Source of the DNA: a bacterium
GTDB taxonomy: Bacteria > Eremiobacterota > Eremiobacteria > Baltobacterales > Baltobacteraceae
Reading direction: 5' to 3'
Length of the DNA stretch: 14,092 nucleotides
NCBI GenBank assembly: GCA_021784715.1
Contig: JAJYHP010000137.1
Span: forward strand, 1-14,092
A program made the translations under genes and the position numbers. Shown in pieces: positions 5,950 to 12,728 of the stretch. A model generated the notes under the pieces. The model did no database searches. It saw only the letters and a list, made by a program, of their open reading frames with translations, and had not been told where the DNA came from. The first letter of the stretch is position 1, and each line of letters opens with the position of its first letter.

Positions 5950-8397
5950 ATGCAGAGCATTACCGAACCGAGCCTGGGCGAGGACCGTCTCGTCGCGTCG
6001 CGCTTTATTCGCCCGTTCTCCGCAATCGGCAACGCGGATGTCGCGATCGTCGGTGGCAAAAATGCCTCGCTCGGCGAGATGTACGCGCACCTGACCCCCA
6101 AGGGCATTCTCGTTCCCAATGGCTTTGCCGTGACGGCCGATGCCTATCGGTACGTCGTCGAACGCAATGCATTGTTGCCCCTTCTCCACGAAACGCTCGA
6201 TGGGCTCGACTGGGCGAAGCCCGAGGAGTTCACCAAGCGCGCGCATCGGGCGCACCGTGCGGTCGCCCACGCCGAAATTCCCGACGATCTCCGCGAAGAG
6301 ATACTGACGGCGTACCGCGCGCTGCGCGCTCGGTACGGCGACGCGATGACCGTTGCGGTGCGCTCCTCGGCAACGGCGGAGGACCTTCCGAACGCGAGCT
6401 TCGCCGGGCAGCACGAGAGCTTCGTCAACGTCGCCGGCGAGGAAATGCTGCTTGAGGCGTACCGGCAGGCTCTTGCGAGCCTTTTCCTAGAGCGAGCGAT
6501 TCACTATCGCATCGATGGCGGTTTCGATCATTTTCGCATCGCGCTCTCGGTCGGGGTCGTGAAGATGGTGCGTTCCGATCGGGCGGCGAGCGGCGTCGCT
6601 TTTACGCTCGATACTGAAAGCGGCTTTCGCGGCGTAACGTTCGTCACCGGCTCCTACGGGCTCGGTGAAAATATCGTTTCGGGCGCGGTCGACCCCGATG
6701 AATTTTACGTCTTCAAAGCGACGCTGGAGAAGGGATTTCGCCGAGTGCTGCGCCATCGGCTCGGAGAGAAAGCGCGGATGCTCGTTTATGCGCCCGGGGA
6801 TCAACTCCGCGGGACGACGATCGACCTGGAGAGCCCGAGCGCCGCGCGCGGACGCTATTGCATTACCGATGACGAAGTGTTGACGATCGCCGAGCAGTGC
6901 GCGATCGTCGAGCGCCACTACAGCGCATTGGCGGGGCACCCGACGCCGATGGATATCGAGTGGGCAAAGGACGGCATCGACGGTCGCATCTATCTCGTGC
7001 AGGCTCGTCCCGAGACCGTCGCATCGCAGCGCGACGTGCAGCACATCGACGAGTATCACATCCACGGTGCGGGCACGCCATTGGCGAGCGGGCGCGCGGT
7101 CGGCAGCGGCGTCGCCGTCGGTCCGATACGCATCGTGACGTCGCGCGCGGATCTTGCTGCCTTTCGCCCCGGCGAGGTCTTGGTTTCGCAAACGACGACC
7201 CCCGATTGGGAACCGGTGATGAAAGACGCCGCTGCGATCGTGACCGATCGGGGCGGGCGCACGTGCCACGCGGCAATCGTCGCCCGCGAACTCGGTATTC
7301 CGGCGATCGTCGGGACGGGGAACGCGAGCTCGACGTTGCAGCCAGGCTCGACCGTCACGGTCTCCTGTGCGAGCGGCACCGAGGGAGCGGTCTACGCGGG
7401 GCGGCTTCCCTTCGAGGTAGAGCGGATCGATATCGGAACGCTCGCGAAACCTTCCACCGCCGTCATGCTGACGCTCGCGGATCCAGACAAAGCGTTTTCA
7501 CGAGCGATGCTTCCCAATGACGGCGTTGGGCTCGCACGGATCGAGTTCATCGTTGCCGACGAGATCGGCATTCACCCGATGGCGCTCGCGCATCCCGAAC
7601 GCGTGACCGATACCGCCGCCGCGGAGCTGATTCGGCAGCGGACCGCTTCGTACGAGACGCCGGGCGAATTCTTCATCTCGAAGCTCGCAGAAGGCGTCGC
7701 TACGATTGCCGCGGCGGTCTATCCCAAACCGACGATCGTTCGAATGTCGGATTTCAAGAGTAACGAATACGCGCAACTCATCGGCGGATCGGCCTTCGAA
7801 CCCGCCGAGGCAAATCCCATGCTCGGATTACGCGGCGCATCGCGCTACACGCACCCCATCTACGCCGATGGGTTCGCTCTGGAGTGTGCGGCGATGCGCC
7901 GCGTGCGCGACAAGATGGGCTTCGAGAACGTCATTCTCATGATTCCGTTCTGTCGCCGCACCGATGAAGCCGACCTGGTCCTGAAGCGTATGGCGGAGCA
8001 CGGGCTCCGTCGCGGCGAACGGGGATTGCGGATCTACGTGATGTGCGAAATACCGAATAACGTCATTCAGATCGACGCCTTCGCAACTCGTTTCGACGGT
8101 TTTTCCATCGGTTCGAACGATCTCACGCAGCTCGTGTTGGGTGTCGATCGCGATTCCGATCTGCTCGCCGCCGAGTTCGACGAACGCGATCCCGGCGTGA
8201 TGGAGATGCTGCGACAGACCGTCGTTGGCGCCAAACGCAACGGACGCTATGTCGGCATCTGCGGGCAAGCGCCCTCCGATTATCCCGAGTTGGCGGCCTA
8301 TCTCGTCCGCCTTGGCATCGATTCGATCTCCGTCAATCCCGATAGCCTCGTGCAGACGATACGGCGGATCTCCAAAGAAGGGGCGAAGCGCGCATGA
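5950..8397 (+). CDS. ppsA: Phosphoenolpyruvate synthase (pyruvate, water dikinase)
   Basis: 815 residues, slightly longer than E. coli PpsA (792). Converts pyruvate + ATP + water to PEP + AMP + phosphate, the entry into gluconeogenesis from C3 acids. Domains in order: N-terminal ATP/pyruvate-binding domain (about 20-365, with VGGKNASLGEM, VAVRSSATAEDLPNASFAGQ and MDIEWAKDG...YLVQARPET); swivelling phosphohistidine domain with GGRTC-H440-AAIVARELGIPAIVG; C-terminal TIM barrel (about 480-810) with GFSIGSNDLTQLVLGVDRD and GIC771GQAPSDYP, the catalytic Cys of the family. All key residues are intact. The start at 5950 lacks a Shine-Dalgarno; the next in-frame methionine is far inside the conserved region. 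It is divergent from the phosphoribosyltransferase. Its TGA stop overlaps an ATG (ATGA) that opens the alcohol dehydrogenase remnant. Confidence 0.96.
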   Translation: MQSITEPSLGEDRLVASRFIRPFSAIGNADVAIVGGKNASLGEMYAHLTPKGILVPNGFAVTADAYRYVVERNALLPLLHETLDGLDWAKPEEFTKRAHRAHRAVAHAEIPDDLREEILTAYRALRARYGDAMTVAVRSSATAEDLPNASFAGQHESFVNVAGEEMLLEAYRQALASLFLERAIHYRIDGGFDHFRIALSVGVVKMVRSDRAASGVAFTLDTESGFRGVTFVTGSYGLGENIVSGAVDPDEFYVFKATLEKGFRRVLRHRLGEKARMLVYAPGDQLRGTTIDLESPSAARGRYCITDDEVLTIAEQCAIVERHYSALAGHPTPMDIEWAKDGIDGRIYLVQARPETVASQRDVQHIDEYHIHGAGTPLASGRAVGSGVAVGPIRIVTSRADLAAFRPGEVLVSQTTTPDWEPVMKDAAAIVTDRGGRTCHAAIVARELGIPAIVGTGNASSTLQPGSTVTVSCASGTEGAVYAGRLPFEVERIDIGTLAKPSTAVMLTLADPDKAFSRAMLPNDGVGLARIEFIVADEIGIHPMALAHPERVTDTAAAELIRQRTASYETPGEFFISKLAEGVATIAAAVYPKPTIVRMSDFKSNEYAQLIGGSAFEPAEANPMLGLRGASRYTHPIYADGFALECAAMRRVRDKMGFENVILMIPFCRRTDEADLVLKRMAEHGLRRGERGLRIYVMCEIPNNVIQIDAFATRFDGFSIGSNDLTQLVLGVDRDSDLLAAEFDERDPGVMEMLRQTVVGAKRNGRYVGICGQAPSDYPELAAYLVRLGIDSISVNPDSLVQTIRRISKEGAKRA

Positions 8398-8655
8398 AAC
8401 GGGTCGGTTTGACGCTCGGGCATGATGCGGTCGGCGCGGTCGAAGATATCGGCTACGAGCGCGCTCTGCCCGAGCGGAAGCCTTCGCTTCGATCGTCTCG
8501 TTCACGTCTTTGCGGCAAAGATCGTCGCCGCGACGCTGATGACGACGCACCGCTTCCCGTTTTCGCAGCTCGACCGCGCCTTTGCGATGATGCGCGACAG
8601 AACCGAGGGCGTCGTCAAACCAATAATCGACTTTACCACAAATTCAATACAGTAA
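8398..8655 (+). pseudogene. Remnant of a zinc-dependent alcohol dehydrogenase (two fragments, internal deletion)
   Basis: Two pieces of a medium-chain zinc alcohol dehydrogenase can be read in different frames. Frame starting at 8394: GLTLGHDAVGAVEDIG (about 8406-8453), matching the catalytic-domain block G-x-x-LGHEAVG-x-V-x-x-VG near residues 55-75 of the family. Frame ending with TAA at 8655: CPSGSLRFDRLVHVF, then MTTHRFPFSQLDRAFAMM, then GVVKPIIDF (about 8467-8631), matching the C-terminal 50-60 residues. The N-terminal about 55 residues and about 200 central residues (rest of the catalytic domain and the Rossmann domain) are missing, and the two pieces are out of frame. An open frame 8394-8660 exists, but after the first fragment it translates to Arg/Asp-rich nonsense. 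Family assignment rests on motif matches by eye. Confidence 0.7.
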
Positions 8656-8661
8656 AATGAG

Positions 8662-8667
8662 AAAGGA
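8662..8667 (+). promoter_or_regulatory. Shine-Dalgarno (AAAGGA) of the Hsp20 gene
   Basis: AAAGGA lies 8 bases before ATG 8676 and supports that start. No CIRCE or HAIR-like inverted repeat was seen in the 280 bases upstream. Confidence 0.55.
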
Positions 8668-8675
8668 AAGCCATC

Positions 8676-9098
8676 ATGTCAATAACGAAAATCCGTAATG
8701 GGAACATCGCGACGATCGACGAGGTCTTCGAACCCTTACTAGATTTCACGTTCCCGCGCTTCAACTATGTCGGCGCCACGCCGCTCGATCTCTACGAAAA
8801 AGATGGAAAATACGTCGTGGAACTCGCCGCACCCGGCTTCGAGCCGCGCGACATCAACGTCGAGGTAAGCGGGAATACCGTCTCGCTCTCGGGCGTACAT
8901 AGCGAACGGAGCGATACCAAAGACGCGCGCTACCATCGGCGGGAGATTCGGAGCGGGTCGTTCTCTCGCACCGTGACGTTGCCGCAAGATCTCGACGCGA
9001 ATGCCGTGAAGGCGAGCATCGAGAAGGGCATCCTCAAGGTCGAGCTGACGCCGATCAAGCCGCTCATGCCCAAGCGCATCGAGGTCAAAGAGGGCTGA
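8676..9098 (+). CDS. Small heat shock protein, Hsp20/alpha-crystallin family
   Basis: 140 residues, the usual bacterial size. ATP-independent holdase that binds unfolding proteins as large oligomers in the cytoplasm. A short variable N-terminal arm (1-35, with IDEVFEPLLDFTFPRF) is followed by the alpha-crystallin domain (about 36-130): P37-L-D-L-Y-E-x-DGKYVVELAAPGF, DINVEVSGNTVSLSG, the RYHRREIRSGSFSRTVTLP core, and ASIEKGILKVELT with the conserved G-I-L. A short tail carries a plausible I-x-[IV]-type anchor in KRIEVKEG. Start 8676 has an AAAGGA site. It lies downstream of PEP synthase and the dehydrogenase remnant on the same strand, so the three positions may once have been one operon. Confidence 0.95.
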   Translation: MSITKIRNGNIATIDEVFEPLLDFTFPRFNYVGATPLDLYEKDGKYVVELAAPGFEPRDINVEVSGNTVSLSGVHSERSDTKDARYHRREIRSGSFSRTVTLPQDLDANAVKASIEKGILKVELTPIKPLMPKRIEVKEG

Positions 9099-9123
9099 GG
9101 TCGCCGAGATCGGTTTCGAGGGA

Positions 9124-9151
9124 GAGGCGGGGGGCGGCCGGTCCCCGCCTC
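9124..9151. other. GC-rich hairpin between convergent genes
   Basis: GAGGCGGGG (9124-9132) pairs perfectly with CCCCGCCTC (9143-9151) around a 10-base loop, between the Hsp20 stop and the stop of the converging sulfotransferase-like gene. It could act as a bidirectional transcription barrier, but no T-run follows in either direction, so it is not a canonical intrinsic terminator. Confidence 0.45.
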
Positions 9152-9155
9152 GCAT

Positions 9156-10178
9156 CTATCTCCAGGCCGTGTTGGCTCGATCGAAGATCGCCCGGTGTAT
9201 CGCCGACTCACCCCAAATGGGATGCTCGGGAGGCGGGATATCTCCGGGCGATTGAAACGGAATGAATGCCCCCGAACGTCCGGCGACGACGGCATTGTCC
9301 GGAGCAAAGCGTTGCAAAAAAGCGAGCGTCTCGGCATATTGCAGAAGGAGAAAGCGATGCTCGAAGATCGCTTCGTCGATCTGTGGATAGATCGCGCGAC
9401 CGAATGCGAGCAGTTCGTCGTCTTCGATCGACGCGCCGTCGTGAAGGTTGCGATGGAGCGTCTGGAGCAAGGTTCTCAAGGAGTAGCTCTCGTTTGCTAT
9501 CGTCATCTTGAATTCCATCTCCAAAGAGCCGTGCAAGGTGCCCACGATGCGCAGAAAGTCGTGATGGATATGTTCGGGACCGCGGTCGGGTAGATAGGGG
9601 CGGACGACGATATTTTCGGCGCCGAATGAGATGGATAGGGCGTCGAGCATCCGGCTGTATTCAAATTCCAGCCGCGAAACGTCGTTATCGATGCATCCTC
9701 GGCCTAGAATCCCTTCGATGAAGTCGACGAACGACGGGCTCTGGCTATCGCGAATGTATTGCTGAAACACCGATTCGGCGTAGCGGGCTTGAGCGCGCAG
9801 GTAGAGCACCACGACGGTGCGATATCCGCGCGCGGCAAATGCGGAGCGGAGGGCGGCCATGTTTTCGGCTCGGTGGTGGATCGCATGGAACTCTTCGCTG
9901 CTGATGACGGCGGTGCGCGCCCCGGCCGCCTCCAATTCGTCGATGACGCGGGCGACGAGCGCGTACGGTGGCGGCCCTGCGATCGCCCAGGCGAGTTCGT
10001 GATGCCCCGGGGTATCGTAATCCTCGGTCTGGTGAAAGCGCCCCGTATTGGGAACGACGATCCCCTGCCGAGCGAGGACCTGCTGGTTCAGTATCAGCAT
10101 GCTTTGAAGCGCCGTCGTGCCGGTTTTGTGCGTACCGATATGCAAGACGAGGGTCTTGCTCTCGCTGTTGCCTTCCAC
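9156..10178 (-). CDS. Sulfotransferase-like P-loop protein
   Basis: 340 residues. The N-terminal VLHIGTHKTGTTALQ (11-25) is the 5'-phosphosulfate-binding P-loop of the PAPS-dependent sulfotransferase superfamily. VISSEEF (91-97) follows at the usual place for the second strand, and VLYLRAQARYAESVFQQY (124-141) matches the 3'-phosphate-binding block, with R128 and S136 as the likely contacts. The rest is poorly conserved, as is normal for carbohydrate or lipid sulfotransferases. The frame begins with GTG 10178 (VEGNSES); no ATG fits near the P-loop, and the ribosome site is weak. It is divergent from the RNase HI-like gene by 77 bases. No PAPS-synthesis genes are near. The substrate cannot be told; extracellular or surface glycans would be typical. 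Confidence 0.75.
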   Translation of the reverse strand: MEGNSESKTLVLHIGTHKTGTTALQSMLILNQQVLARQGIVVPNTGRFHQTEDYDTPGHHELAWAIAGPPPYALVARVIDELEAAGARTAVISSEEFHAIHHRAENMAALRSAFAARGYRTVVVLYLRAQARYAESVFQQYIRDSQSPSFVDFIEGILGRGCIDNDVSRLEFEYSRMLDALSISFGAENIVVRPYLPDRGPEHIHHDFLRIVGTLHGSLEMEFKMTIANESYSLRTLLQTLHRNLHDGASIEDDELLAFGRAIYPQIDEAIFEHRFLLLQYAETLAFLQRFAPDNAVVAGRSGAFIPFQSPGDIPPPEHPIWGESAIHRAIFDRANTAWR

Positions 10179-10255
10179 TGCATACGACGTTTCTCGGCGC
10201 GCCGCGCGCGCCCTGGTAGCCGGAGAAAACGTGCGCGACGGCTAATCGAAGAGCG

Positions 10256-10708
10256 ATGGAGATGCAGGGGCCCCGACACGTAACGCTCTTTGCCGACGGC
10301 GGTGCTCGACGTAATCCCGGCCCGGCGGCGGGCGCCGCGGTGCTCGTCGACGACGGGGGGATGGTGATCGAGGAGGCCTTTCGCTACCTGGGGCATGCGA
10401 CCAACAACGTCGCAGAATGGAACGGCCTGCTCGCCGGGCTCGAAGCCGCAGCACGTCTCGGCGTGCGAGAGCTCACCGTGCGGCTCGATTCCGAACTCGT
10501 CGTCAAACAACTCTCGGGCGAGTATCGCGTCAAAAATGCAGCGCTCCAGCCATTGCACCGCAGGGCGCTGGAACTATTACGCGGCTTTGAATCCGTAGAT
10601 ATCGGGCACGTTCCGCGCAAGCTCAATAAACTTGCGGACGCGCTCGTGAACCGCGTCCTCGATGCACAACAACGGTCGGAGAACGAGCGAGCCGATGCGA
10701 CGCCATAG
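10256..10708 (+). CDS. RNase HI-type (reverse-transcriptase-like) ribonuclease H
   Basis: 150 residues, the size of bacterial RNase HI. Cleaves the RNA strand of RNA-DNA hybrids using two metal ions. The DEDD residues are visible: D14 in LFADGGARRNPGPAAGA, E54 in ATNNVAEWNGLLAGLE, D78 in VRLDSELVVKQLSGEYRVKN, and D128 in NKLADALVNRVLD. The GGARRNPGPA and KQLSGEYRVKN blocks fit the 'RNase H-like/ RVT_3' subgroup rather than E. coli RnhA, which has the basic handle. Start ATG 10256 has no strong Shine-Dalgarno; ATG 10262 is the only near alternative. Its 3' end overlaps the next gene by 14 bases (if that starts at 10695), suggesting an operon. Confidence 0.92.
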   Translation: MEMQGPRHVTLFADGGARRNPGPAAGAAVLVDDGGMVIEEAFRYLGHATNNVAEWNGLLAGLEAAARLGVRELTVRLDSELVVKQLSGEYRVKNAALQPLHRRALELLRGFESVDIGHVPRKLNKLADALVNRVLDAQQRSENERADATP

Positions 10709-11342
10709 TTTTGCGATCTTCATGGGCATCGTTACGGTGATTTTGGTCGTCTGGGGTTGGAAGTTTTATGCTGCCGACGAACTCAACCGATGGAACGGCG
10801 TCGTTCGCGTCGCCCACGCTCCCAGCTCGATCGATCTGACTCTGACGATTCGTTACCCGAAGCCGCCGATTTACGAAGAGCAGTATCACATTACCGATAT
10901 CAACGGAATTTCAAAATATCGATATCGGGTCCGCAGCTACAAGGGCTTGTTTGTAAAGGTCACGCAACCGCCGCATAGCACCTACAACGTTTCGTTCTTC
11001 TTCGAGGCGCTCGAACAGAAAGGGCTCTGGAAACTGACCGATAAGGCGCCGCGCTCGAAAGACGATGCAATCTATACCCTCGCCGTCAAACAGAGCGTCG
11101 GAGGGAAGAGCGGAAGCCGCACGGTCGTGTTTAGCAATCCCCATTTTTGGGCGACGGCCGCCGCGAAATACCATTCCATGCATATCGACGCTTCGCGTTC
11201 GACCAACGGTATTCTCGAAGTGCAGAGCCGTTCGCTCCTCGATCCGCGCTACGAAGAGATCGTGCGGGCCTTCGAAGGCTTCGGACCTAAAGAATTCCGG
11301 CACTACGTCGCTGTCGCGCGCAAACGCGCCACTCACGCATAG
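10695..11342 (+). CDS. Membrane-anchored protein of unknown function
   Basis: 215 residues. I do not recognise a family. Residues 1-5 are basic (MRRHS), residues 6-24 form one hydrophobic segment (FAIFMGIVTVILVVWGW), then the chain leaves into a soluble domain, so it is a signal anchor or uncleaved signal peptide with the C-terminal part outside the cytoplasm. The soluble part has a beta-rich look with a Tyr-rich stretch (PPIYEEQYHITDI...YRYRVRSYKG), no cysteine, and a helical C-terminus (about 190-213) with many basic residues. Start 10695 is chosen because it gives a normal N-in anchor; an in-frame ATG at 10662 would add 11 polar residues. It overlaps the RNase H gene and converges on the DUF3465 gene with a 10-base overlap. 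Confidence 0.75.
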   Translation: MRRHSFAIFMGIVTVILVVWGWKFYAADELNRWNGVVRVAHAPSSIDLTLTIRYPKPPIYEEQYHITDINGISKYRYRVRSYKGLFVKVTQPPHSTYNVSFFFEALEQKGLWKLTDKAPRSKDDAIYTLAVKQSVGGKSGSRTVVFSNPHFWATAAAKYHSMHIDASRSTNGILEVQSRSLLDPRYEEIVRAFEGFGPKEFRHYVAVARKRATHA

Positions 11343-11668
11343 GTTTGCCCGTGAACGCGAATGAAGCCGTCGATATGCTTTCCCGCGGGATCTCGATGCG
11401 TCCAATGCACGATCGGTTCGGGGCGACCGCTATCGTGGACCATCTCGCCGCGAACTTCGATACGGTCGCCGGGATGGAGCGGGATGCGCGGAGCGAGGCC
11501 GACGTTGTCGACGATCTCGACCGGGCCGGCGAGAGTACTCGCATCGAACGCCTCGTGTTCGCATTGTGTGTTGGTGCCGAAGAAAAAGTGCGGCGCGTCG
11601 AGGACGCGTCCCGAAAAAGCTACTTCGCAACGCCCGTCGGCGTGATAGGCGGCGGCAATCGGTATCAT
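11333..11668 (-). CDS. DUF3465 family protein
   Basis: 111 residues. The C-terminal VHWTHRDPAGKHIDGFI (87-103) is the signature of DUF3465, and the preceding GTNTQCEHEAF and LAPRIPLHPGDRIEVRGE segments (31-74) fit the family's small OB-like beta-barrel. No enzymatic function is known for the family. Unlike many members it has no signal peptide here, so it appears cytoplasmic. Start ATG 11668 is supported by GGAGGG on the minus strand (11680-11675) with a 6-base spacer. It diverges from the acetyltransferase gene (59-base gap). A + strand frame across 11345-11737 is only its antisense. Confidence 0.85.
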   Translation of the reverse strand: MIPIAAAYHADGRCEVAFSGRVLDAPHFFFGTNTQCEHEAFDASTLAGPVEIVDNVGLAPRIPLHPGDRIEVRGEMVHDSGRPEPIVHWTHRDPAGKHIDGFIRVHGQTYA

Positions 11669-11674
11669 CGTGGT

Positions 11675-11680
11675 CCCTCC
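11675..11680 (-). promoter_or_regulatory. Shine-Dalgarno GGAGGG of the DUF3465 gene
   Basis: On the minus strand GGAGGG is followed by a 6-base spacer and ATG 11668, confirming that this strand, not the antisense frame, is translated. Confidence 0.7.
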
Positions 11681-11727
11681 ATCGCTCCCTTCACGCGCGC
11701 GCTTGCTGCCGACAAGAGGGCTCGCCG

Positions 11728-12309
11728 ATGCGTGTGATGCAGACCGAACGATTGCGACTGGAACCGGTGAGCGCGCTGAATGCCGATCGACTATGGCAGA
11801 TCCTTCAAGCTGCCGATCTCCGCGCCTATCAGGATCTCCCGGGGTTGCGGTTGACGGCGTTCGTCGAGAGCGTTTCGCGGCGACCGCTCCACCTCGGCTC
11901 GGGGCAGCACGGGCGCTACGAATGGCTCGTCGTCCCGCGTGAGAGCGGTGAGAATGCGGGCTGGATCTCGTTACGGATTCCCGAGCGCGATCCGGGTGCC
12001 GCCGAAGTCGGGTATACGCTGCTCGCCGGCTTTCGCGGTCGCGGCTACGCGACCGAAGCGGTGAGCGCGCTCATCGACGAAGCCTTCAACGTGGTTCATC
12101 TGCAGCGCCTCTGCGCGTACTGCGTTCCCCAAAATTCCGCTTCGATCGCCGTGCTCGAACGTTTGGGATTCACCCGCGATATCACGTTGCCGCGCGGTGC
12201 GACGGTCGGCGGAGAGCCCGTCGATGTCGTCTCTTACGTCTTGGAGGCGCGCGATTGGCGGGAGCGCCCGAAGCGCACGCTGACATCGGCCGACGGAAAG
12301 AAGAAGTAG
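11728..12309 (+). CDS. GNAT acetyltransferase, RimJ/RimL type
   Basis: 193 residues. Transfers an acetyl group from acetyl-CoA to an amine. The N-terminus QTERLRLEPVSALNADRL is typical of the RimJ/RimL-like group (N-alpha-acetyltransferases of ribosomal proteins and relatives). Strand GWISLRI leads to AAEVGYTLLAGFRGRGYATEAVSALIDEAF (91-120), whose RGRGYA carries the Q/R-x-x-G-x-G/A acetyl-CoA loop. CVPQNSASIAVLERLGF (132-148) is the conserved Asn-Ser-x-x-x-x-LE-x-x-GF block. Start 11728 is preceded by AAGAGGG with a 7-base spacer. The substrate is unknown. Its last 25 codons lie in a 76-base tail-to-tail overlap with the Nudix gene. Confidence 0.92.
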   Translation: MRVMQTERLRLEPVSALNADRLWQILQAADLRAYQDLPGLRLTAFVESVSRRPLHLGSGQHGRYEWLVVPRESGENAGWISLRIPERDPGAAEVGYTLLAGFRGRGYATEAVSALIDEAFNVVHLQRLCAYCVPQNSASIAVLERLGFTRDITLPRGATVGGEPVDVVSYVLEARDWRERPKRTLTSADGKKK

Positions 12310-12728
12310 CGCCGTTCGCCCGGGCTAGCGAGCGTTGCGAGCAGCGGTTCGCGCACCACGGCGGCGACCATGCGCGCCGCGATTTCCGAGATCGGAACGA
12401 ATTCGACGGCAACGACGCGCGGGTCGTGCTCCGGAACCTGCGGCTCGCCCTCCGTTTCGATCGCGAACGTGCTATTGAGATACTGCGTGTTGCCGTCGAA
12501 ACTCTCGCTCACATAGAGCAACTCGCCGCTGCGGGCGCGCAGCCCGGTCTCTTCGAAACATTCGCGCTCGGCACACCGCGCGAGCGATTCTCGCCCCCGT
12601 TGGTGCCCGCCGGGGAGCCCCCAGAGCGGATCGCGTGGAAATGCATATTGCGACGCGACCAACAGCACGCGGTCGCCGCGACGTAAGAGCCCGGTTGCGA
12701 GATGGACGCGCTCGATACGCGCGCTCAT
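12234..12728 (-). CDS. Nudix hydrolase
   Basis: 164 residues. Hydrolyses nucleoside-diphosphate-linked compounds with Mg. The full Nudix box G-x5-E-x7-REUxEExGU is present at residues 41-63 (G41, E47, R55-E56-C-F-E59-E60-T-G62-L63), preceded by PLWGLPGG. An N-terminal strand (ATGLLRRGDRVLLVASQYAF) and a C-terminal helix fit a single-domain enzyme. The tail after about residue 140 is Arg/Ser-rich and lies where the gene overlaps the converging acetyltransferase, so it may be a late extension. ATG 12728 overlaps the TGA stop of the glycosyltransferase as ATGA, indicating translational coupling. The substrate might be a sugar nucleotide, given the partner; this is inference. Confidence 0.93.
   Translation of the reverse strand: MSARIERVHLATGLLRRGDRVLLVASQYAFPRDPLWGLPGGHQRGRESLARCAERECFEETGLRARSGELLYVSESFDGNTQYLNSTFAIETEGEPQVPEHDPRVVAVEFVPISEIAARMVAAVVREPLLATLASPGERRYFFFPSADVSVRFGRSRQSRASKT

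Noticed and set aside
5851..6414. N-terminal extension of the phosphoribosyltransferase frame
   Set aside because: It runs antisense through the start of ppsA. The family N-terminus begins at ATG 5850.
6487..7269. Minus-strand 260-codon open frame inside ppsA
   Set aside because: Antisense of the conserved ATP-grasp-like and phosphohistidine domains; no recognisable domain and poor composition.
8394..8660. 88-codon open frame as an intact small protein
   Set aside because: Only its first about 20 codons resemble anything (a dehydrogenase block). The rest is the wrong frame of the dehydrogenase C-terminus, so it is treated as part of the pseudogene.
8456..8675. CIRCE or HAIR heat-shock operator upstream of hsp20
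   Set aside because: Looked for GCACTC/GAGTGC and CTTGAG/CTCAAG inverted repeats; none present.
11345..11737. + strand 130-codon open frame over the DUF3465 gene
   Set aside because: The minus strand has a good Shine-Dalgarno and the DUF3465 signature; the + frame has neither.
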